A DNA stretch of 64,000 nucleotides. It comes from Rhodocollybia butyracea (Eukaryota; Basidiomycota; Agaricomycetes; Agaricales; Omphalotaceae). Position 1 is the stretch's first letter; each line of letters opens with the position of its first letter. This document shows positions 19,543-31,481 of the stretch, piece after piece. The DNA lies in NCBI GenBank assembly GCA_015501585.1, contig JADNRY010000046.1:186001-250000 (forward strand), read 5' to 3'. The position numbers and the translations under genes were made by a program. A model generated the notes under the pieces. That model was not told where the DNA came from and searched no databases. It was given only the letters and a program-made list of their open reading frames with translations.

Positions 19543-22500
19543 TTATGTATTTGTCTCGCTTTCCTTGTTTTTCTGAATTCTTCCTCACTTCTAGTTCGCG
19601 CATTTGCATTTTTCAACCCTCATTCGCACTCCCACACTCACTTTTGTATTTCCTCCTGATTCTCTTCCATCTTCTGCTTCACTCTCTTTACTTATTTCAA
19701 ACCATGTGTCACGATCCAACATTCATTATTTTACGATCATCATATCTCGTGCTTGACCTTCACGCTCCGTCCGCTTCTCGTTAAGCTATACCTCTCTCCT
19801 TGTCCTCATTTACCTATCCTGCTTGCTGGCTTTCCCTATCCTTCATCTCCGTTCACTGTTCACCTACGTAACTTGGTAATGACTTTATTCTCGTTTGGAA
19901 TTCGATCGAAGTCTATTTTGCATGCCGTCCCTGTCTGTCCTAATCTCTCCTGTTGCCCATTCCTTGCTGCTTTCTTTTGTTACCTTGCCCCTGCCTCTCG
20001 AACTTAATAGATGATCATATACATACAATGAATACCCCCTTTATTTTCTTCATCCACAGCCTACTCATGATCCCTAATTAATACCACAGCTGTTTCGTTT
20101 CCTACGCGTTCCCGCTTTACAGTATATGAGTGCTTTCACTAACAGCTTCGTATCAAGGCAAACAGTTCTAGATTAGCGGCGCGTACACTGGTTTCGAATT
20201 TGCTACCAGTTCAAAACTAGATTTTCAGCGCGTACGTGATGGAATTTGAGTGGGAATAGAACCATTTGGAATTTGACAACAGAAATAGACTTTGTGAAAA
20301 AGGGGTCGCGGTACATAAACACTGTCTAGATGCTATCAAGGCTAATCCTTCCTCGAAAGTGAGTTTGAGGACCGAGCACCTAGCAGAAGACTCGAACATG
20401 CGATTTCCTTACTACTCCCGCGGTTACTCTGTAAAATTATGGACACACAACCTATGACATTTGCACTCACTGGTTTCACTCTTATCGCAGGCAAAGCCTA
20501 AGCGGCATCATTTGGGTCTGTCGTTATTTTTATCGTAGTTCCTGCTGTAGAGTGGTGATGTGAGATTACCCCTCCAATACGTCTGATCGTCCGACATCAA
20601 AATGTCGATAAGAAAGTTAAACGATTGGCTCGAGTCCATCTTTATTGCTGCATGTCAATGTTCCTCGACTTTGGTAGGGCTCAGCACACTTTTACACAGT
20701 CGAAAACCTAAGCTTTCAGGTGGTGCAGTCAAAAACTTGCGGCGTTAAAAATGTGCGGCGGGACTACTGGAAGTTAACTGGAGGGCTTGGTTGGGTTAGG
20801 TACATCTTAGGGGTGTAATAGGGTGTGATTGAATGTTCTAAGTTCTTCGCACTAGGGCAGGAAAACCGACCAGGTGGTCCCTTATTTACGAGGTCATTCA
20901 CCCATGTATCGGAGTTAATAAAGCGACTACTCAAGCTTGCTGTAAAATAATTTAACTGCTGGTCGAGAGTAAAAAAATATAATTATTTTTGGGAGTCTGA
21001 TGAATCTAAACAATCTGATATTTCGTACGATCTCAGGTGTGGATATGTACGTGCAGTCTGTAGTACGTACTTGACCTTGAGCGTAAACTGTTAGCCAGCA
21101 TGGATTTTGGCCTCTATTCACAAGTCTATAGTACGATCTCGCTAAAGATGATATTTGAGTGAAAGTCCCATCTATCTTGATGTGGAAGCTGCTGGGCGCG
21201 ATATCCTACCTATTCCCAATCATCGTAAATTTACTACAGGTCTTTAACGTCGAACACTAGTATAACACGTATTATATAGTAGCGATCTTTCGCTGAGTAA
21301 CAGATTATTATGGAACGCAGAGCCAATCAAAATCTGAGTAACTCGCGCCGAACTTAGCTTGTCTTCCAACAACCAACAGCAATGCTGTGAGGGTTTTATT
21401 TTAGCAAGTGATACCGAGGTGTAGTACGTGCTCTCATATTGAAGCGCCTTGCCACAACAGGAACATGTTGGGCAGTCTCTTTCAGTCAAAACAACTGAAC
21501 ATAAATACATCTTCAAAATCTTACAGCCTATAGATTGAAGGGCGTTCGACTGTTGGTGTCCTCTTGTGAGGTGTCTACAAGGTGCCTAGGAAATGAAACT
21601 AATGTTGATTTCGATGGTTTTGAGCGATAGTCAACTCCAGCCAGTAGTTTGTAGTGTCGCGTTATGATGATTGTCATGGTCAGAAGAGTCAGGATCCGCC
21701 ATTTACAGACGAAAGAAGAATGACTAGGTAGTGATTTTTGAAAAGCTCGTTTCGCGCGACGCGAGTAACGAGTTGTAGCCTACACGTGACCTACACGGGC
21801 TCGTGACTGGATATCTGCCTTGGTCATTTTGACTTCTTTCTTCAGGTTCCCTCTTTGCTTATACAGCCTACCCGGGTCTCATCACCATTAAAACTATAAG
21901 TGGTTCGCTTTGTGAGTCTATGAAGAATCTGCAGCGACTCCGGGTATCGTTCTCAAGCGCAATTACTATGCATACATGGCTCTACTCCAATTTTTTGACT
22001 CTTGTGGTACCATCCACTAATCATCACAGGAATGCCCGAGGTAATCAAGGCCCGGATCTACTCCCTCTATTACTTTTTTGTTTTTTTCAACATCGCTCCA
22101 AGGGATCTTCAGATAATTTTCGAATGGCTCGCCTTGGCTCGGACTATGGAATTTTTCGGTAGCTTCGGAGGTAGGTGCTTACGAGTGCTCTATGAATGAA
22201 TTTGCGATGTCCGTCGTTTACTTCATCACTTTGACCCGACCATCTACCGGAACAACGATTAGAAAGACCGGTTTGCAACGCCATCCAGGCGACGCCCCAT
22301 TAAACCTGAAGCTTTCGCGAGGGGGTGGTGGCCGCTCATCCTGCATATAGAGTTGCTCGTTTTAGGGGTGATTGCCAGAAATGTATTTTCACTTGTTGTT
22401 GAAGGGAAACAATCTACTAGGAGAATGGCGCCATATGATGAAAGTCAGCTTAGAGAAGAAGATAATACATAAAGCATGTAAAATTCTGAGAATGAAGGGC

Positions 22501-23700
22501 CTAAGGAAGTAGGAAAAGACTATAAGGTAGAGTCAAGGAAACAGACGCGAAGTGCACTTTTGACGAGGACACGCTTGGTGATCGTTCTACCGTCAGGTAG
22601 ACATATTAAGAACGGTGAATTTCTCAAGGCCCGGTATTCGTAACCTACCAGGGAATTCGGCGAGGGGGATGCCCGAGGTTCATGTATAATTCTAATGCAC
22701 ATATTCTCTACATTCATGACGTCTTGGTAGCCTTCTTTTCGCTGCTATGTTTAAATTGCTTCCACTCTATATTTGCCGTTCATGTTTTTCTGGATGTCTC
22801 CTCGGGGTGCTATCTTGGTGTAGCGAAAATTGGGGCCTGTACGGTGCAAGACGTTCCCATTCGCCTTTATGTATTTCTTGTGACCCAACAAAGTACGCTT
22901 CTGGTGTTCGTTCTGACAGTCCTGCCCTCGCTGTGACAGAGTCCATGCGGTGAAGAATATTGCAAAACTTGAGTTGAGGGACCACCCCTAGTAAAGATGT
23001 ACGTATCCCAAATTTAGGGACAAGTTGAAGACCGAATGTTTGCCGGTGAAACTCGGAGAACGACGGCTCTGAATTCCGAAGAGAGTAATGTCCGAGAGTT
23101 TCCTCCTTCTTTGCCTTGAGGCTCGGAAACTACTTGTGCCGCAGTCTTGTGCACCAGTGTAGACCTCCGAGTATCTCCTAGCCGCAGAGTAGTGAACTGC
23201 CCAGTCCTTGATCTCACGGATATACGAAGCTGATATGACCAATCTCCCTAGGCCGACTCAGTAACCTCGGAGTACCGACCTTCTCGAGCTACATCGTAAG
23301 TTTTTGCGCGATAGACGGTGAAAGACATGAAACTGTACTTTTGCGAGGTGATTTACGTGGTCGACGAGGGTAACGCTGTGTCCGCATGTCGTGCGCTATT
23401 TATCTCCGTGGTGAATCAAATGGAGATAGAAAGAGGAAACGCGCATGGTTGCAAAATTTGGAATCATACGGCGGCGATAAAGGGGATATTTGGAACACTG
23501 AGAGTCTTGGGAATTATTGGGGAGGGCCGATATACATGATATCATCAGGTACTTTCGCGGGAGCAAGTTGAAGAAATGATAGACTAGCTTTGTCCTGAGT
23601 GCCTTACCTACAATAGCTCACAGTAAACCTGCCAGAGCACTTGACGAAAAAATTTGACCTACGCACGCACACATGTACATGTTTTGTGTTAATTAAAGAG
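19543..23700. other. Gene-poor stretch of about 4 kb
   Basis: No frame in this stretch carries a motif I recognise, and none exceeds about 95 codons. The first 500 bases are pyrimidine-rich 3' flank of the RhoGEF gene. Around 21.9-22.2 kb a short frame on the plus strand has protein-like hydrophobic composition and may be a decayed membrane protein. A CACGTG lies at 21783-21788. I found no inverted ends or LTRs by eye. Confidence 0.5.
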
Positions 23701-23749
23701 CTCACGTCAAGCCGCCGGACGCTTCCCCAATGCCCCATGCCGAGCAGGG

Positions 23750-23835
23750 AAATTGGGGGACAGAATTGGCCCGGTTGCTCATGATTGGCCAGGATAGCGC
23801 GCGCGGCATGCTTATGTAAGTTGACGTAATGCTGC
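23750..23835 (+). promoter_or_regulatory. Promoter region with CCAAT-type boxes and a CRE-like site
   Basis: About 300-350 bases upstream of the kinase start there are four ATTGG words (inverted CCAAT), at about 23752, 23764, 23783 and just after, at 23837. TGACGTAA, a CRE/ATF-type octamer, lies at about 23822. CCAAT boxes bind the HAP/NF-Y complex in fungi. The role here is inferred from motif density. Confidence 0.4.
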
Positions 23836-24117
23836 TGATTGGTACATCCGTCGGGAGCGCGGGCCGATGTACAATCTTTCTAATGTTGTCCTCTCACCCG
23901 CCTCTTCATTCTGTCGTTGTCAACGGTAGTGGACTCAAGCCAGAAACAATGCCATCGTCGCCGGCCTCCTCGTCAGCATCGCTCCTATACCCGTCAGAGC
24001 AGTGGCCTTCGGCGACTCATACTCGCTCAAGCAGCTCCAAATCTGTCCCTCATTTGGCACGTTCGAATCTTGATACCAGTGCATTTTTTTCTCATTTTTG
24101 TACAGAATGAGGCAGAC

Positions 24118-26752
24118 ATGCCCCCAAACGACCGACTTTCACCTCCCCTTTCTCCAACGTCGCACGACTCTGCACAAACTTCGTCTTCTCGCTTCCGATT
24201 CCGCTCAAGGAAAACCTCGCAGATGAGCATAGCTCCAGTCACGCCGGCAGAAGAGGCACCTTCAAAACACCATCATACAGGACCTCTACACGATTTGAAG
24301 CGCTTCCTGCATCACCATATACCGCATTCTCCTCATCCGAGCTCTAACAGCTCAAATCGCGGATCCATTACTGCCACTCCTCACAAGCCACCGTCACCCG
24401 ATCCTCAGAAACCAAACAAATTATCAACCATTATTCGCAAGGACAAGCGCAAGGACAAAACCAATGGCAAAGAGCTTACACCGTCGCCGACTTCCGATTC
24501 GCCGACCTCTGCTTCGGCCTCGGACTCCGAATCAGTTACGAAGCCGCCCCCAAGTCGTTTGTCTGTTCACAGTATACCCAATCATCATCATCATCACCCG
24601 TCTTCCCAGCCAATACACTCACTCCAAGACGCTACCCATGCTCATATTCATAAAAAGTACGGCAAGTGGGGCAGAGTCCTTGGCTCCGGTGCAGGCGGCA
24701 CCGTTCGCCTGATCAAAGCCTCTAACAAAAATGGTGGCTCCATCTTTGCAGTAAAGGAATTCCGGCCTAAACGTAATGGAGAAAGCGAGAAGGAATATCA
24801 GAAAAAGGTCACCGCTGAGTTTTGTGTCGGAAGCACTCTCAAACATCCAAATATCATCGAGACACTCGACATTGTCAGTGAAAATGGGCACTATTACGAG
24901 GTTAGTCCAGTCTGCATCATCTTTTTCACCACTCAACTGCGTTCAGATTATGGAATATGCTCCATATGATTTGTTTTCTGTCGTCATGTCTGGCAAAATG
25001 TGCCGTCCCGAAATCTACTGTGTGTTCCGGCAAATCTGCGAGGGTGTCGAGTATCTTCATTCTCTCGGTTTAGCACATAGGGACCTCAAACTCGATAATT
25101 GCGTCATGACCACCGACAACGTCGTGAAGCTCATCGATTTTGGAACAGCCACCGTGTTTCACTATCCAGGAAAAACGACACATACCAAGGCCAAGGGGAT
25201 TGTTGGCTCAGATCCATATCTAGCGCCCGAGGTATTGACGGATGATGAGTATGATCCACGAAAAACCGACGTTTGGAGTGTTGCGGTCATTTTTCTCTGT
25301 ATGGTGCTGAGGAGATTTCCCTGGAAATGTCCCGATGTGAAGAACGACGCTAGTTTCCGCGCATTTGTCAATGCTCATCCAGACCTCAGTGTCCCCAAAT
25401 CGACCAAGCCAAAAGCGCCGACATCGATTTCTCAAGTGGATCTAGGGCTTGGCTTAACCGCCAAGGAACCAACAATACCCACTCGCCATGCGACGGTTCC
25501 ACCTGGACTTAAACTTGCAGTTGTAGAACCGAGGAAGGAGGAATCCGACTTTATAGAAGCAGATTCTTCTTCACATCGTCCACATTCCCCGTCCTCTAGC
25601 TCATTGTCTTCGGATTACGATGACGATGGCGACTCAGAACATCTAGAGTCTGAGTTCTCATCTTCACCTTCCGATATATCTGATGACGTTCGCCATCGAT
25701 TTGAGCTGGCTAGTTCGCCTCGTATATCACACAGCACAGCAACTCTCCCCACATTTGTCCTCGGTGCAATGGAAGATGCTTCCCGTAACGGGATATCCAT
25801 TACTGGAAAGGTCGATATGGATCCCTCTGTTCTACAGTTTGCTCGACCTGGAAACTCAACAGAGAGCTTGCCAGTCAGCCGTGTGGGACATTTTGGCTTG
25901 GTGAGCAGTCCGTCCGAAGGCGTCATTCGTACCGCCCCTGTCAGTCCCAGCAGTTCTGTGCCACCTGCTAGTCCCACTAGCCCTACTCTAGGAGAGGATG
26001 ATTTACCTACGCCAAGGGTGGCCAATGGTGTCATTCCTCTTCCTCCGTCTTCTCTGAACTTGAAAACCGTCCGGGCAAGGTCTTCTACCCTCAACAGCAT
26101 CAGAGGAAGCCTCCTTGAAACTACAAAAGAGGAACAACTCGACGCTGAATCAGGTCAAAACGGCGCAGCGGCAAAATACGGCACATCCCATTTTGAATCT
26201 GATGGAGATGCAGAGACTCCCAAGGAATCACAAAGCGCAGCTACTCCTGAAGCTTCGGGGACAATCAAGAAGCGTCAGCGCAGTGATAGCGTTACAACTT
26301 TCCATGGCGGAGGAGCGGAGTCAATATTCCGTCTCTTACCTCGTGAGACACGACCCGCTCTGAGGCGGATGCTTCACGTCGAGCCTAGTGCGCGGTGTAC
26401 GCTCACTGATCTGTTAAAAGGCCGGGGGAAACATAGCAATTTACTTTGCGGGTGCTTAGCTGGGTTACCGCATGTTAACGCTGACGGTAGTATCTTGATG
26501 TTAAATGGTTCAGTCAACGGAGAAGGCAAGGGGCCTGGTCCAGATGAGAATGGTAGCAACTCGAGTTCCTCCACACTTAATACCCTCCACCAACCTTACT
26601 GCGTTGATCATGATTGCGATCCGGATGAAGAGGATAACGGAGACTCGTGGTTGACGAGTATAAACGCATGCTCAAATCCTACTATAAAGCCAGATCACGT
26701 TCATATCAAAGTTGCGATCGATGAGAAGGCAGGGAAGAAGAAATTTTTCTAG
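24118..26752 (+). CDS. Ser/Thr protein kinase of the fungal HAL4/HAL5-NPR type
   Basis: Kinases of this family regulate plasma-membrane ion and nutrient transporters. Exons are 24118-24900 and 24947-26752 (46-bp intron), giving 862 residues. The first 180 residues are disordered, with His, Ser and Pro runs. The kinase domain shows the glycine loop [11 protein letters not shown] (about residue 188), the ATP-binding Lys in [15 protein letters not shown] (about 305), DFG and LAPEVL (about 354). The phrase [19 protein letters not shown] is typical of the HAL/NPR group. After RRFPWKCPD the domain is interrupted by about 315 Ser/Pro-rich residues and then resumes with the last helices ([19 protein letters not shown]). 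An ATG further upstream (23949) is not in frame without an unconvincing 29-base intron, so 24118 is used. Confidence 0.85.
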
Positions 26753-28115
26753 TAGTGGGTGGAAGAGGGATCAGGGTTGATCACCATTGGGTAATGGGTG
26801 GAGTGGGTCAGTAGTAGATCAGTCTTCCCTGTTTCCAGAACGCCTTATGACAGAACCTGACTGGCTTGGCCTATTTATTCCCGTTGGTGCACTGTAATAT
26901 TTTAGAGACCTTTCCTTCATTTCCCTGTGGCCTTTGTATGGACGTACCTCCTACATTATAAGGCCTCCCTTTCCCCGTCCTTTTCTCCGTTGCGCCACCT
27001 TCACACGATTTGCACGATTTTTGCGCCATTACACCACGCTGCTTTTTGTATATCTATCTCTATATGATTAATCGCGTTTCCTTCCTTCTCACCTTCTTTG
27101 ACTATTCCTCATTCTACATATCTATCTATAACATCGTTTTCGGTTGCATACAGCCTGACTGCTAACTCTATTTCTGGTGACTAGAAATCATTTGTATGAT
27201 ATGCGCGCCATTGCATTAATTTTTTGGGCTCTGCACGTAGCTGTGTCCTTTTTTTTTTGATAATTATTTTTGTTGATCTACACACTAGTCGCTCTGCATT
27301 CAGTTGCTTATCCTTTTTCTCTTACTTTTCCTTATTTGAATGTTTGTTCTTTCTCTCCGCTCTTATCTGAATATTTCCTTACGCTATTACTCGCTTACTG
27401 TCACCGATAGAATCAAGGGATCAAGAACATGATTAACCGTAGTTTTGTGAATTCTATACTAAACTACCTCTAATGGAAAACTCAACAGAAGACCGGGTTT
27501 GCTAAACTGAATTTTTTCCTTGTGGTTTTTGGATTATCTCCTTAGAGTAATCAATCGAGATTTGAATTCGAGATCACTGATGATAATTTTCGCTTTGACC
27601 GCCCCACTCGCGGCAGAGTTGCGCGGAGTTTGTACTTTGGGGGGTCGATCCTGGATGAGTGATTCAGGATATTTTTTTTGGTGCTATGTATGCCCTTTAC
27701 AGACTGAGCCCACAACATCATCCCGAGGATCCGAGACAAGTTGATGGATCAACGACCGGGTCAACTCAGCACCGTTTGTCCATGAATACTACCTGAGCCG
27801 GCGTGTCGTAAGTCCTTAATGAAGAATGAATAGTACAAAGCAGGTACGTTTCTGTACATTAGTTTATGTTAGTACATAGGAACATTTCGATGTTGGTACA
27901 TAGGAACATGTCGAATGTCTGGCAGTGTCCATGTATACGATTTAAAAAATCGGTCTTTGCTTATGGGTGTGGGTGTGGGTTACCCTGATCTGGAAAACTA
28001 AACATGAGCAGTATTGTAATTGCCACCTGAAAGGTTTATTCTCAGGTCTTGTCAATACTCATGTAGCATCCACACTTTCCTGTCAAGGTTCCAGACTATA
28101 GTTCGATACTAAATA
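26753..28115. other. Intergenic, convergent 3' flanks
   Basis: This is 1.36 kb between the kinase and YOS9 genes, which point towards each other. The kinase side is T/C-rich over about 26,850-27,400, typical of fungal 3' regions. No gene is seen. A short tandem of TTAGTACATAGGAACAT-like units lies at about 27,865-27,910. Confidence 0.5.
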
Positions 28116-29924
28116 CTACAGTTCGTCGCGAGCCTGAGGGTGCCCAAGGTGGTCGTCTGCCACCGCGGGTTTCTGTTTCGATGGCGAACCTTTTGAATCA
28201 GATCCCTTCTCCTTTTTCTTGGCCCCATCATCTTCATCATTCCTCTGTTTTGCCTTTGTGTCTCCTAGAACTTCATATCCAGCAGCCCGTAATGCGTCTG
28301 CGAATTGAGCTAGCCCATTATTATCCATCACATCTCCATATTCTTCGAAATCTTCTTCATTCAGGAACTCGATCATCATATCTGCGTCGCCTACTTGTTG
28401 AACAATCACCTGCCCCTCAACTTTACCACCGAGGAAGGCCTCGAGGGTGCGTATAATTTCGTCGTTGGCTGAGCCCCCCTTGCCGGCCACTTGAGGAGGT
28501 AGTGCTTTTTTGACACGGGGTATTTTCTGCGGATGGTCAGTCTCGGGGACATCATGAAATTGCTCCGGTTGAGAGTGAACGATTTCACGGCAACGTATTT
28601 GAGCTTGTTCGACGACATCGCGGTGGGATCTAAATCCCGGTTCACCGCACAGACGAGGGGTATTTATGACGAGAATATAGGAGCAAGTCTTGGCTTCCTT
28701 GACAAATAATATATGGTCGGACATGGCCATTGAACAGTGAAACTGGGCACGGGGAATATTTTAGAGTATTGTAGAGCCAAGTAAAGGAGCTAATTACCTG
28801 GACCTCGACCTCGCGACCTTTACCTGTTTTATCACATAGAGTTCCGTCATTCCAGCGCTGAACAAGATACCGTGAGCCCGCTCCGCGCGCAAGCTCCAAG
28901 TTGGCCTCGATAGCGTTCCGTTCCGCCACGGTAAGGTCGGCACCGGGCTCTGGAGTCGCTGGTGCTTTACCTAGTGTATATGACTCCCACTGGGGATGGG
29001 GATTTAGGTTATAGAGTTATAGTCCATGAAAGTATGTATTTCTTACCGAAGGGTCTTCCTCTGGAAAATGTCAAGATATGTCAGCGGGCAGGTCGGACAC
29101 AGAGATTCGATTCGATCCTTATCCATATCGTAAGCAGTGATGGATAAGGAGAATAATGAAAAAGATTTTGACAGTCGACGAAAAAAACGGAAATTCTAAA
29201 ATAAATGATAAAAAGAAAATACTTGCCTGGAATATGTGACTGAGCTTGTGGTAGTTCCCTGAATTGGCGAATCTGGTCATTGTGACAGTATGAATATGTG
29301 AACCATCCTTGTCTATGCTGGGTGATGGAATCAGGCTTGACAGAACCTTGTCGGAACAAATTCTGTATACAGTAGACGCACATAGAGACATCTTTCGGAA
29401 AGAGGGTTCAAAAGGGCCCAGCTGCGCGCTGGTGTTATTTCTTCATTTAAATCGTCCTCTGATGGAGGTGAAAGATCGAGCGGATTCGGGACAAGACAGA
29501 GGTAAGAGTCCCGTGGACCCATCTTCATGTGTTCGAGGGAATAAGGAGCATTATTTTCAGACGGCAGCGGCTATAAAGAGATACAAAAATGAATAAGAGA
29601 ATATATTCAGCGAACAAGGTAAGAACGAACAGATGATGAAAAGCCCGACTGGTCAGCGAAACCATCGTCGATTTCTTTGGGTGAAAATGGTGACTGGTCG
29701 GACATTTGGTTCCAGGGCTGGTTTAGAAACTCTGGTTCGCCACCAGGGATACCTTGGTTGAGCCATTTTTGGGCGGTTTCGTTAAGAACCGGAAGGTTAT
29801 TGAGGAAGGTTACTTTGAATTTTGGAAAAGCGTGAGGATCCTCTGGCAGCGAATGAACTCGTGCAGCAGCGATGCGCGATGCTGCGAGCACGATGGCCAG
29901 AGAAGAAACGAGAGAGTTGGGCAT
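28116..29924 (-). CDS. YOS9: ER quality-control lectin Yos9/OS-9
   Basis: This is a soluble ER lectin that reads trimmed N-glycans on misfolded proteins and hands them to the Hrd1 ubiquitin ligase for degradation (ERAD). Six exons were modelled: 29924-29631, 29570-29382, 29317-29227, 29060-29047, 28989-28798 and 28742-28116, together 468 residues. The start has a signal peptide (MPNSLVSSLAIVLAASRIAAA). The MRH sugar-binding domain shows RQGWFTYSYCHNDQIRQF, YLVQRWNDGTLCDKTGKGRE, EVQFHC and TCSYILVINTPRLC, with the Gln, Arg, Glu and Tyr expected to contact mannose. The protein ends RDEL, an ER-retrieval signal that fits the role. The fourth exon is only 14 bases, and the intron before it begins with GC (see findings). 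A neighbouring ATG at 30059 would lengthen the N-terminus and hide the signal peptide. Confidence 0.93.
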
Positions 29925-30458
29925 TGGAAAAATGCGCCACGTATCTGGCAGAGATGCAGAGTAGCAAGCATGGGAAGATGAAGTAAGCTGATGGATCTGG
30001 CGATGAATTTCCCCGTCCGTCTCGCCGCCGACGAGAAAAGCTGAGTTGCTGGGCCTCAAAAAGTTATAGTGTGCCGAAGCTCTGAGATGGAAAACGAAGG
30101 AAATAATTTAATCGGGAGCTGAAAACCATGTGGAATTTTAGTGAAGCGGCATTGTCGCCGTGAGTGTAGGTCGTACAAAAATGGATTCCTCGGTATATTA
30201 CGTGAGTAAAACCCTGCAAAATTCCAGGGGCAAAAGTCTACGAACAGGAAGATTGCCTCTGAATGATTATAATAATGACTTCTTCCAGCGCGAGAACAAT
30301 TCATTTTTCGAATTCTTCTATATTCGGCAGAGAATTAGTTCATTAAAGCCGAACCACGCAGCTTTTTCCCCACTTTCTCTCTCTTCTCTCAACCATCTCC
30401 TCCTCGCCTCGCCTAACCTCCCGCTCAATCTCAATCTTTCTCCTTTCTCTGGGTCCAA
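29925..30458. promoter_or_regulatory. Divergent promoter region of YOS9 and the AT-hook gene
   Basis: This is 534 bases between two divergent start codons. The right 100 bases, next to the AT-hook start, are a long C/T-rich leader typical of highly expressed fungal genes. No specific site was recognised. Confidence 0.35.
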
Positions 30459-31010
30459 ATGTCGTCCCCCCCAGATACTCAGGAGGTAGATAAGCCATAC
30501 CGCGAGGATGATGCAGATGAGTTGGATGCGCAGGACAGCGGCGAACAAGATGATGGTACTTGTCTCTTCCTTACCTCCTCCCTATCGATTATAATGTCAA
30601 TCGTAACTAATCACCTCTACCATCTGCTCGCTAATTTCAGAGCACGACGCTGCTGGAGGCAGCGACCAGCCACCCATGAAACGGGGTCGTGGGAGGCCGA
30701 AGGGCAGTAAGAACAAGAAAAATTCAGAATCGGGACCCTCTACTCCCAGCGTCCCCAAGAAACGAGGTCGTCCACCAAAGGTATTTCTTTATTTTCGCTC
30801 GAGCGCGACCTCTCGCGACTCGACGCGTTTTCCTTGCTCATTCTGCTTTTATCGTAGCCCAAGAACCCAGAGGACTCAGAGGGCGAACCTACGCCGAAGC
30901 GCAAGCGAGGAAGGCCGCCCAAGCCCAAGCCGGCACCAGAGGAGGGCGCAGAGGACGATGCTGCTCCCAAAAAGAAACGGGGGAGACCTCCCAAAAAGCC
31001 TTCTGCCTAG
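30459..31010 (+). CDS. HMGA-like AT-hook nuclear protein
   Basis: This is a small chromatin protein expected to bind the minor groove of AT-rich DNA. Exons are 30459-30555, 30641-30780 and 30858-31010, joining in frame to 129 residues. The first 40 residues are acidic (EVDKPYREDDADELDAQD). Then come four AT-hook cores, each with the GRP centre flanked by basic residues: KRGRGRPKGSK, KKRGRPPK, KRKRGRPPKPK and KKKRGRPPKK. There is no other domain. Length and layout resemble animal HMGA, although AT-hook proteins arise easily and orthology is not implied. The second intron splits just after the second hook. Confidence 0.85.
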
Positions 31011-31481
31011 TCCCGTCACCATCCGTACTCTTACCCCCTCTTGCGCATTTTCCCCTTCATTTTCTCGTATTTCTTTCTTGCTGTGCAATATTATGACCCA
31101 TACGATCTATACCACTCAATATAAAAGGTATTCACCATACCAGAATTCATTGGACCTTTTTTCTCGCTATCTTTAGTCGATCTACCTTCCTTGTCGTTTC
31201 CTCGCATCTTATTTGCTTTTTTCTTGCTCTCTATACAGATATGCCTGTTGTCTTAGACTCGGATAATGTAGGATTATTGTTTGACTCGTCGCTTTCATAT
31301 ATCTTGACAGCACAGGCATGTTGTAAAAACAATCAACGAAATCAACAGTCTGTGTACATTTTTTTAGGTTTCGAGGGGCTACACACAGCATCCGCACGCC
31401 CATTTCTAAACTTGCAGCAAATTCACCGCAATACTTGCTTAAGCTTTGCGGACCGTTGTTTCGGGAAAGAAGGTTTGACAT

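Noticed and set aside
25615..26100. 161-codon minus-strand frame inside the kinase gene
   Set aside because: It is the antisense of the Ser/Pro-rich insertion, where codon bias keeps the opposite strand open.
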